Source: an uncultured Oscillospiraceae bacterium
GTDB lineage: Bacteria; Bacillota; Clostridia; Oscillospirales; Oscillospiraceae
Length of the DNA stretch: 14,861 bases
Direction of reading: 5' to 3'
NCBI GenBank assembly: GCA_934636305.1
Contig: CAKUAM010000049.1
Span: 1-14,861 of the forward strand
The position numbers were made by a program, and so were the translations under genes. The notes beneath the pieces are model-generated. The model was not told the origin of the DNA. It searched no databases and saw only the letters and a program-made list of their open reading frames with translations. Each line of letters begins with the position of its first letter. The first letter of the stretch is position 1. Shown here piece after piece: positions 7,321 through 12,050 of this stretch.

Positions 7321-7650
7321 GTCAATAACGCTGATTTTTACAATTGCTGCATATATCTCAAAATCAAAGTTTTCCGCATCATTGTTCCTGCCGTATACCT
7401 CCGGCAGCACGTCAGAAGCTATTGTGTCGCTGGTCGTTTTTTTGAAATGTCTCCGACGGCCCTATCTTTTCCGTCTTGCCGGAAAAGATAGGGGGAGAAA
7501 AGGGGCGCTTGGGGAACGCTTGGTGCCTGCCGCCTCTGAATTTAGGCAACAACCCAACTTGCTGACTGTCATATCGCACCAAGTCACCTTACCGGATCCC
7601 ACTACGCGCCGCCCGTCATATCGGAATCAAATCTGGCAGCCGCTGCAGTT
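7321..7650. other. Non-coding interval with a possible decayed minus-strand frame
   Basis: No convincing gene lies between the flavodoxin terminator and the GNAT gene. On the minus strand, positions about 7448 to 7320 read as an open frame with normal-looking composition (for example DVLPEVYGRNNDAENFDFE), but it has no ATG or ribosome site and runs into the flavodoxin terminator, so at best it is a gene fragment. The stretch 7495-7560 is purine-rich, then unremarkable. Confidence 0.3.
7459..7494. repeat. Perfect 14-bp inverted repeat
   Basis: CCCTATCTTTTCCG (7460-7473) and CGGAAAAGATAGGG (7480-7493) are exact reverse complements around TCTTGC. No U-run follows on the plus side, where GGAGAAAAGGGG comes next. 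It does not sit at the end of a recognised gene, so it is more likely a dispersed palindromic unit than a terminator. Confidence 0.75.
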
Positions 7651-8169
7651 TCATAGGTGCATGAAATCCGTACTGCGGATAAAATCTGTTACGCAGTACG
7701 GATTCGCCTTGGTCTGTTTCTGAACCATGCGATAAAACATTCCTTCTCCTGCTGATGTTATCTGCCGGATCGGCTCCCCTGTTTTGCAGAACCCCGCCTT
7801 TTCATAGCACCGGACCGCACGGGTGTTCCACGTTCTGACCTCAAGATACATCAGCTTCCCCGGAAACAGCTGTTCAGACAGCCCGCACGCCATGCGGGTC
7901 ATCTGCTGCCCGTATCCCTTACCGCAGCACACCGGATTTACACCAATCCCAAAGAAAACCTCAGTTTCCTCCTCATACAGATTGATAAACCCAATGAGCC
8001 CTCCGTCTGCATAAAAGGAATAAAAGTTATTCCTTGGATTGGCAAACCCGGCGCCCCGTTTCTTCTGCTGCTCGTAGGGCTCACTGTTATATATCGCGTA
8101 TGGCCCTTCATACGTCCATTGTGTGATGATCCTCTTTTCTTCTTCCGTGGTTTTGTGGTATGTAAGCAT
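7651..8169 (-). CDS. GNAT family N-acetyltransferase
   Basis: A 172-residue acetyl-CoA-dependent acyltransferase. The acetyl-CoA pyrophosphate loop is at VNPVCCGKGYGQQM (77-90), with GKGYG at 83-87, and the following helix and strand lead to LEVRTWNTRAVRCYEKAGF (109-127), the standard GNAT motif B. The acceptor substrate cannot be read. The family fold normally ends near residue 150 (FYRMVQ); the last about 22 residues are extra and are coded largely by an inverted repeat (codons 156-168). The ribosome site AGGAG ends 7 bases before the ATG, but the bases just upstream are the end of a MITE, so the native promoter is now about 260 bp away. It is a single-gene unit with no functional partner nearby. 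Confidence 0.85.
   Translation of the reverse strand: MLTYHKTTEEEKRIITQWTYEGPYAIYNSEPYEQQKKRGAGFANPRNNFYSFYADGGLIGFINLYEEETEVFFGIGVNPVCCGKGYGQQMTRMACGLSEQLFPGKLMYLEVRTWNTRAVRCYEKAGFCKTGEPIRQITSAGEGMFYRMVQKQTKANPYCVTDFIRSTDFMHL
7665..7704. repeat. 13-bp inverted repeat inside the 3' end of the GNAT gene
   Basis: AATCCGTACTGCG (7665-7677) and CGCAGTACGGATT (7692-7704) are exact complements separated by 14 bases. It codes residues 156-168, beyond the expected GNAT fold. It may act as a transcription-terminating or mRNA-stabilising hairpin, or be a palindromic unit that extended the frame. Confidence 0.8.
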
Positions 8170-8179
8170 GTTTTTCTCC

Positions 8180-8343
8180 TAGGGTGTATCTGAAAACTCA
8201 TGATGTGACCGGCAGCGAGGATTTTTCGTGGTGAGCAAGACATTTTTTCGCAGGAATACTGACGTATTTCAAGGAAAAATGACGCGGCGCACCGCGAAAA
8301 GGCCCGCTGTCCGGGTGCGTTGGGAGTTTTCAGATACACCCTA
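8180..8343. mobile_element. MITE, 160 bp, with 18-bp terminal inverted repeats and TA duplication
   Basis: GGGTGTATCTGAAAACTC (8182-8199) is the exact reverse complement of 8324-8341, and both ends are flanked by TA (8180-8181 and 8342-8343), the expected target duplication. The 124-bp interior has no coding capacity, so the element is non-autonomous and must have been moved by a transposase encoded elsewhere, probably an IS5- or IS630-like enzyme given the TA target. The perfect ends suggest recent movement. It inserted immediately before the ribosome site of the GNAT gene and cut a short upstream frame. An inner CGCGG-CGCA-CCGCG palindrome lies near 8283-8296. Confidence 0.88.
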
Positions 8344-8395
8344 ACCAGAATTTAATTTTTTTGTTTGCGCTGCGCTCCATATTTGTCATTGTCAT
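8330..8395 (-). pseudogene. Promoter-driven short frame cut by the MITE
   Basis: An ATG at 8395 follows GGGAG by 8 bases and lies about 30 bases after a near-consensus -10 box. It opens a 21-codon frame (starts MTMTNMERSANKKIKFW) whose 18th codon is at the MITE junction and whose stop lies inside the MITE terminal repeat. Removing the element and one TA copy would extend it to about 41 codons, overlapping the start of the GNAT gene in another frame. It could have been a leader peptide for that gene or the start of a lost gene. No homology is recognised. Confidence 0.45.
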
Positions 8396-8427
8396 ACCAA
8401 CAGCTCCCTTCCTGTTTTACTGCTTCT

Positions 8428-8456
8428 GTTATACCCTGTCTGCGCAGCATTGTCAA
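8428..8456 (-). promoter_or_regulatory. Near-consensus sigma-A promoter upstream of the MITE and GNAT gene
   Basis: On the minus strand, TTGACA (8456-8451) and TATAAC (8433-8428) are separated by 17 bp. It lies directly after the terminator of the DUF3786 gene. Its transcript would pass through the short frame and the MITE before reaching the GNAT gene. Confidence 0.8.
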
Positions 8457-8468
8457 TTTTGCGCGCAG

Positions 8469-8505
8469 AAAAGCAGACGCCCGTGCATGCTGCACAGGCA
8501 TCTGC
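8469..8505 (-). terminator. Terminator of the DUF3786 gene and its upstream operon
   Basis: On the minus strand a 15-pair stem runs from GCAGATGCCTGTGCA to TGCACGGGCGTCTGC with two G-T wobbles, followed by TTTT. It begins about 20 bases after the DUF3786 stop. Confidence 0.8.
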
Positions 8506-8525
8506 CCGGATTCCATATAAATCAA

Positions 8526-9140
8526 TTATGCGTACTCCTGCAGCCGTTCGCGCACAAGCCCCATGGCATAGTACATCGTCTCGTACCGCAAGTACCGGTC
8601 GGCATTCGCGTCCCACAAAAACCGCAGCCGCGGCGCAAACTCCTCATCACCGTGCCAGAACTGCACCGCCATGCGGATTCTGTCAAAAAACGGCAGCGCA
8701 TAGAAAAGATCCGCCCCCGGCATCGCCGCACCGCCAAGCGCCAGGCATGCATGCTCCAGCCGCTCCGGCTGCGCGTCAAACAGCCGCTCCAGCGCGCTGG
8801 CCGGTCCATTTTCCACCAGATTGCGATGTACCTGACCGCCAAACTCCTGCGTTGTTTTCCAGACTCCGGCCGCGCACTGGTCGGGCCGGATCGTACTCAG
8901 AAGGTCAAAAATGGTCAGAGCCTCATCAAAGCTGTCCGCCGGAATCCAGCCGTCCTTCTTTTCCCGGAAAATATGCCCGTCTGCACGGCAGACACGGTAC
9001 CGCTCGTCAAGCAGCCGCAGATACAGATACGCTGCATCCGCCTGCAGCGCGTGCGCGCGGATGATTGCCTCCATATCGTACGTACAGAACAGCCTGCGCG
9101 CCTGCGCCGCCTGAATCTCATAGTTATTCCTGCGTTCCAT
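8526..9140 (-). CDS. DUF3786 domain-containing protein
   Basis: A 204-residue cytoplasmic protein with the DUF3786 pattern: NNYEIQAAQARRLF near the N-terminus, YLYLRLLDERYRVCRADG (38-55), TIFDLL (76-81), a central GGQV, and the conserved C-terminal half with LPFFDRIRMAVQFWHGDEEFAP (149-170) and YETMYYAMGLVRERL (186-200). The family is uncharacterised and is sometimes found with corrinoid or iron-sulfur proteins in anaerobes; nothing in this window confirms such a role. The ATG at 9140 is preferred because the second AGGAGG lies 7 bases upstream; ATGs at 9146 and 9167 overlap or precede the ribosome site. It follows the 54-residue gene by 36 bases and could be read from the sigma-factor operon or from its own extended -10 promoter. 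Confidence 0.85.
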   Translation of the reverse strand: MERRNNYEIQAAQARRLFCTYDMEAIIRAHALQADAAYLYLRLLDERYRVCRADGHIFREKKDGWIPADSFDEALTIFDLLSTIRPDQCAAGVWKTTQEFGGQVHRNLVENGPASALERLFDAQPERLEHACLALGGAAMPGADLFYALPFFDRIRMAVQFWHGDEEFAPRLRFLWDANADRYLRYETMYYAMGLVRERLQEYA

Positions 9141-9162
9141 CTGCATGCCTCCTCCTGCAGCT

Positions 9163-9171
9163 ATCATAGCA
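9163..9171 (-). promoter_or_regulatory. Possible extended -10 promoter for the DUF3786 gene
   Basis: The minus strand reads TGCTATGAT, an exact TGn extension plus a 5/6 -10 box, with no good -35. Transcription would start near 9156, right at the ribosome site, so the leader would be very short. It may not be functional. Confidence 0.3.
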
Positions 9172-9176
9172 GACTT

Positions 9177-9341
9177 TCATTGAAAGCGGAATCCCCTTCC
9201 GATCAGGCTGCGGATAAACTCCGCAAATTCTGCATACCGGACAAAGCAACGCTCACAGCCCTCCGCGATTGCGTGGCAGGAAACGAGCCGCTGCGACTCG
9301 TCAATCCAAAGCCGGATCTGTGTTTCTGCTGTCAGCTGCAT
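9177..9341 (-). CDS. Small protein with a CH-x5-C-x2-C cluster, unknown function
   Basis: A 54-residue frame starting MQLTAETQIRLWIDES and containing SCHAIAEGCERCF at 21-33, with Cys22, His23, Cys29 and Cys32 as possible metal or redox ligands. The ATG follows AGGGGG with good spacing and lies inside the end of the upstream anti-sigma-like gene (10-base overlap), which points to translational coupling. A frame 10 codons longer exists but lacks a ribosome site. The W-I-D-E...R-L-V-S start recalls small uncharacterised proteins of gut Clostridia, but no named family was recognised. No signal peptide or membrane segment is present. Confidence 0.6.
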   Translation of the reverse strand: MQLTAETQIRLWIDESQRLVSCHAIAEGCERCFVRYAEFAEFIRSLIGRGFRFQ

Positions 9342-10039
9342 ACCTGTACCCCCTTCACAATCTGCGTCCATGCATCTGCGTTCTGCGGCTGCGAGACAGA
9401 CATCGAATACGCATACACACCGTCTGTCCAGATTGCCAGCGTATAGCTGTCCTCCGCCGCGCCCTTGAGAATAAGCTCCATCCCCTCCACCAATACCGTT
9501 GCACTGGCGGAATACGCATTGTAATCGCCGGAATTATCCGCTGCTCCGATGGATTTGCGCAGGCTGGCCGTCTGTCCCTCGCCGTTATAGTTGATCTCCG
9601 CCATGCCGCCCCAGTAATCCACATAGGTCGTCTGCTCCGCCGCAAACGGCAGCATCGTCGCCTCCGACACCGGGAAGCCGACTGCGGCAGCCAGCGCTGC
9701 AGCGTCTGGAACCTCCGCCATGCCGTTGGCCGCCGCCATAGGCTGTGACTGCTCCAGCGGCGCCTCATCGGCCGATGAAGCCTGCATCGACGACTGCAGC
9801 TCCTGCTGGTCGTCCTTAAAGCCTGGCTCCTGCCGGATATCCGCAAAGCGCGGCGCCAGCAGCGCCCCCAGCACCACCACCGCCAGACACGCCGCCAGCA
9901 GCGCATAGCGCTTTGCACTCCGGCGTGGCTTTTCCCCATTCCGCAGCACATAACCGGTATTCTTCAAAATGCGCGCACGCATCTCGTCCGTGAGCGTAAT
10001 TTTATCCATGATCTCATCATATTGCCTGCTCAAAGTCAT
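9332..10039 (-). CDS. Membrane anti-sigma-like protein with a DUF4367-like C-terminal module
   Basis: A 235-residue single-pass membrane protein coded directly after the ECF sigma factor with a 23-base overlap, the usual place of a cognate anti-sigma factor. Residues 1-42 (RQYDEIMDKITLTDEMRARIL and a basic stretch) would face the cytoplasm and could bind the sigma factor. A membrane helix spans about 44-62. An extracellular, Ala/Gln/Ser-rich spacer leads to a domain at about 105-232 containing SGDYNAYSAS (170-179) and LAIWTDGVYAYSMSV (201-215). That domain is clearly related to the one in the lipoprotein coded just upstream. No ZAS-type H-x3-C-x2-C motif is seen, so sigma binding is inferred from position. 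AAGGAGG lies 3 bases before the ATG; a TTG three codons in (10033) has better spacing. Confidence 0.75.
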   Translation of the reverse strand: MTLSRQYDEIMDKITLTDEMRARILKNTGYVLRNGEKPRRSAKRYALLAACLAVVVLGALLAPRFADIRQEPGFKDDQQELQSSMQASSADEAPLEQSQPMAAANGMAEVPDAAALAAAVGFPVSEATMLPFAAEQTTYVDYWGGMAEINYNGEGQTASLRKSIGAADNSGDYNAYSASATVLVEGMELILKGAAEDSYTLAIWTDGVYAYSMSVSQPQNADAWTQIVKGVQVCS

Positions 10040-10613
10040 ACGCCTCCTTCAGGATCCTGCGCAGCTGCCCGCGTCCGCGGTGCAGATCCGAGCGGACAGT
10101 CGCCTCCTTCTTCTGCAGGATCTGCGCAATCTGCTTTGTGCTGTAGCCCTCATAATAAAACAGGTGCACCGCCTCGCGGTAGCGCTCCGGCAGCTGCCGG
10201 ACAGCCTCCCAGACAAACGACAGATCCTCGCGCCCCTCAGCTGCCAGCTCCTCATTCAGCTCATCCGTCTGCCGCACCCGGTTATAGGCAAGTCTGTTCT
10301 TGCAGATATTGGCCGTCACGCGCAGCAGCCATGCCTTTTCATGCTCCTGGCTCATAAACGCCGGTGCTGTTTTCAGAAACTGGATCAGCGTATCCTGCAG
10401 TGTCTCCTCCGCGTCCGCCATGTTGTGCAGATAGCTGTAGGCATAGCGCAGGAGGCTGTTTCCGTAGGTATCAAGAATTTTTTCCGCGCGCGCGTTGACG
10501 GTCTCCCGCGTCTGTGCCTGCAGCGGCGTATCCGCAGGCGCAAACACCCGGCAGATCGCGCGAAAAATCCGCCCGGCCAGTCCGCCTGTATGCAGTGTCA
10601 AGCATTGTTCCAT
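10017..10613 (-). CDS. ECF-type RNA polymerase sigma factor
   Basis: A 198-residue alternative sigma factor. Region sigma2 spans about 45-110, with the core-binding and -10 recognition pattern LRYAYSYLHNMADAEETLQDTLIQF and AWLLRVTANICKNRL. Region sigma4 spans about 133-190, with LPERYREAVHLFYYEGYSTKQIAQIL and the recognition helix KEATVRSDLHRGRGQLRRIL. A 40-residue N-terminal extension rich in hydrophobic and basic residues precedes sigma2, longer than in most ECF factors. ATG 10613 is chosen because AGGAGA lies 6 bases upstream; ATG 10628 has no ribosome site. It overlaps the anti-sigma-like gene, and follows the lipoprotein gene by 54 bases with a strong hairpin in between. It probably controls this operon through an ECF-like promoter at 11255-11285. 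Confidence 0.92.
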   Translation of the reverse strand: MEQCLTLHTGGLAGRIFRAICRVFAPADTPLQAQTRETVNARAEKILDTYGNSLLRYAYSYLHNMADAEETLQDTLIQFLKTAPAFMSQEHEKAWLLRVTANICKNRLAYNRVRQTDELNEELAAEGREDLSFVWEAVRQLPERYREAVHLFYYEGYSTKQIAQILQKKEATVRSDLHRGRGQLRRILKEAYDFEQAI

Positions 10614-10631
10614 CGGTTCTCTCCTCATAAG

Positions 10632-10659
10632 CCGCCATGCAGCGGGTGCTGCATGGCGG
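10632..10659. repeat. Perfect 12-bp hairpin between the lipoprotein and sigma genes
   Basis: CCGCCATGCAGC (10632-10643) and GCTGCATGGCGG (10648-10659) pair perfectly around GGGT. On the minus strand it begins 8 bases after the lipoprotein stop and ends 18 bases before the sigma start. There is no U-run (CTTATG follows), so it is more likely a leaky attenuator or an mRNA-protecting stem that sets unequal expression of the two genes than a full stop. No promoter could fit between it and the sigma gene. Confidence 0.75.
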
Positions 10660-10667
10660 TCAATTTG

Positions 10668-11195
10668 TTACGCAATCTGCGAAATGAGCGCTGCCATTTC
10701 GTCTGCCGTGCAGCCATCCTCCACAGATACAGCGTAAGTATATCCGCCGTCTGTCCAGATTGCAAGCTTCACCAGGCCGCCCTCGCCCTTGCACGTGGCG
10801 CTGACGCTGCCGACAGTCATGCTCTGCTGCTCGGCATACTCATTATAATCCCCGCTGATATCCTCGCTGCCGGGCGCCTTGCGCACACGGCCCGCCTCCG
10901 TTTCAGCCTCGCTGTCCGCTGCATAGATAACCTCCAGCATCGTATCGCCGTCCTGCTCCATCGCCCGGTACTGCTTGTCCGAGCAGCCGCTGATGCTCTC
11001 CGGAATCGAAATCTCATACCCCACTGCCGCCTCCGCAGCCTCCGGAGACTCGTAATCCGTCCACGAGTTCTGGATCTGCACATCCGCCTTCTGCGTGCTC
11101 GCCGGCTGCACGGCTGGCTGCGTTTTGCTGCAGGCAGCAAGTCCCAGCAGCGTTACGGCTGCAAGTGTGATTGCCAATGTCTTTTTCATATTCAT
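10668..11195 (-). CDS. DUF4367-like lipoprotein upstream of the sigma factor
   Basis: A 175-residue exported lipoprotein: signal peptide 1-21, lipobox LAAC at 19-22 and lipid-modified Cys22. A short Gln/Ala linker is followed by a domain at about 45-175 with the pattern ESPEAAEAAVGYEISIPES (49-67), VIYAAD, RKAPGSEDISGDYNEYAEQ (105-123) and LAIWTDGGYTYAVSV (144-158). The second half is shared with the extracellular part of the anti-sigma-like protein (SGDYN.Y and LAIWTDG.Y.Y..SV). The family call to DUF4367 is from memory of this pattern. It may act outside the cell as a sensor partner or competitor of the anti-sigma module. AGGAGG lies 4 bases before the first ATG and 10 before a second ATG at 11189; the start is ambiguous by two residues. 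Confidence 0.8.
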   Translation of the reverse strand: MNMKKTLAITLAAVTLLGLAACSKTQPAVQPASTQKADVQIQNSWTDYESPEAAEAAVGYEISIPESISGCSDKQYRAMEQDGDTMLEVIYAADSEAETEAGRVRKAPGSEDISGDYNEYAEQQSMTVGSVSATCKGEGGLVKLAIWTDGGYTYAVSVEDGCTADEMAALISQIA

Positions 11196-11254
11196 AAATC
11201 CTCCTGCGCGTATGCGCGATTTGTTTTTTGACCGGCGCTCCCGTCGTTCTGTCC

Positions 11255-11285
11255 TGTATACAATCGCGCATCCGGAAATGTTGCA
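11255..11285 (-). promoter_or_regulatory. ECF-like promoter of the lipoprotein-sigma operon
   Basis: On the minus strand TGCAACATTT (11285-11276) is followed by TGTATACA (11262-11255); TGCAAC to TGTATA spacing is 17 bp. TGCAAC resembles -35 boxes of Bacillus SigM/SigX/SigV-type factors, whose -10 is CGTC or CGTA; here it reads TGTA. No sigma-A -35 box stands at the right distance from TATACA. A 10-bp inverted repeat (ATGCGCGATT at 11212-11221, AATCGCGCAT at 11262-11271) flanks the start region, one copy lying in the promoter spacer. Confidence 0.45.
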
Positions 11286-11292
11286 TCTGCGG

Positions 11293-11331
11293 AAAAAAAT
11301 TTACGAAGGGCGGCGGCGCGCCCTCCGTAAA
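11293..11331 (-). terminator. Terminator of the ferritin-like gene
   Basis: On the minus strand TTTACGGAGGGCG pairs with CGCCCTTCGTAAA (one G-T wobble) around a 6-base loop and is followed by seven T. It starts 18 bases after the stop. Confidence 0.92.
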
Positions 11332-11348
11332 GACATATGGATCTGCTT

Positions 11349-11840
11349 TTACAGGCAGTTCTGCAGAATGCAGACAATCATCTGCGCGTGCCGGCATTCC
11401 TCCGCGGCAATGCCCTCCAGCATGCAGCGCTGCGCGCCCGCCGCCTTTGCAAGCTCCAGATAGTGCGCATAATCTGCCAGCTCCGCCGCGTACCGCTGGC
11501 GCAGCGTTTCGTTGATGCAGGTGACGCACTCCGGCCTGCCGGGCGGCGAACAGAGCTTTTTGCCCGTCTGCAGGAAATAGAGCGCGGCAAATTTCTTCGC
11601 GTGGCACTGCTCCTGCCCGGCAAGCTCCTGCAGCATGGCGCGCGCCCTGCCCCGCAGTCGCGATGCCAGCAGCGCATACGTCGCGCTGTCGGATCGTTCC
11701 TGCATGACCAGCTCCTGCAGCGTCTCGGCTGTCAGGCCGGACGGCGTGGAATCCTCTGCCCCGGCCATTGCCGGGACGGCCTTCGCGTTCATTACACGGC
11801 TCCAGACCTTCTGGGTCTGCGTTTCGCTGAGTGGTTGCAT
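11349..11840 (-). CDS. Ferritin-like di-iron domain protein
   Basis: A 163-residue four-helix-bundle protein of the ferritin/rubrerythrin-like superfamily. Putative di-iron ligands are in the right order: E48 (MQERS), the E-x-x-H pair E77/H80 (GQEQCH), E120 (AAELADY) and the second pair E148/H151 (EECRH). Extra cysteines at 79, 97, 105, 108, 139, 149, 157 and 162 are unusual; C105-x2-C108 lies between the two helix pairs. No rubredoxin domain follows, so it is not a classical rubrerythrin. It may handle iron, peroxide or act as an oxidase in this anaerobe. ATG 11840 is chosen because AAGGAGG lies 9 bases upstream. It is divergent from typA, and has its own terminator before the lipoprotein-sigma operon. 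Confidence 0.8.
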   Translation of the reverse strand: MQPLSETQTQKVWSRVMNAKAVPAMAGAEDSTPSGLTAETLQELVMQERSDSATYALLASRLRGRARAMLQELAGQEQCHAKKFAALYFLQTGKKLCSPPGRPECVTCINETLRQRYAAELADYAHYLELAKAAGAQRCMLEGIAAEECRHAQMIVCILQNCL

Positions 11841-11975
11841 GGGTTTCACCCTCCTTCGCCTCATTGTATGCATCGGAGCCGCACTTTGCCTGGCCGGATG
11901 GCACAGATGTGTCGGTTTTCACAAAATTTTCTCATAAAAGGCACAGATCTTACACGTTTTTCTTGCAGAAACCCC

Positions 11976-12004
11976 TTGTGTTTCGCATGTCGCTGTGTTA
12001 AAAT
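11976..12004 (+). promoter_or_regulatory. Promoter of typA
   Basis: TTGTGT (11976-11981) and TAAAAT (11999-12004, 5/6 match) are 17 bp apart, giving a start near 12011 and a leader of about 40 bases. Upstream, GGCACAGAT occurs twice in direct orientation at 11898 and 11939, of unknown meaning. Confidence 0.6.
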
Positions 12005-12050
12005 TCATGTTTGTGAGATTTTCAGGCTACAGAAGGAAGGGGCGCCTCAT

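Noticed and set aside
7938..8339. Minus-strand frame running through the MITE into the GNAT region
   Set aside because: It merely reads out of frame through the MITE and the acetyltransferase gene, with no ribosome site.
8361..9446. 361-codon plus-strand frame
   Set aside because: It is antisense to the DUF3786 and 54-residue genes and to a terminator; composition is Arg/Pro/His-rich with no domain.
9969..11231. 420-codon plus-strand frame
   Set aside because: Antisense to the sigma factor and lipoprotein genes, whose motifs are unmistakable.
11337..12050. Upstream extension of the typA frame
   Set aside because: The family start and ribosome site are at 12051; the extension is the reverse of the ferritin-like gene and crosses the typA promoter.
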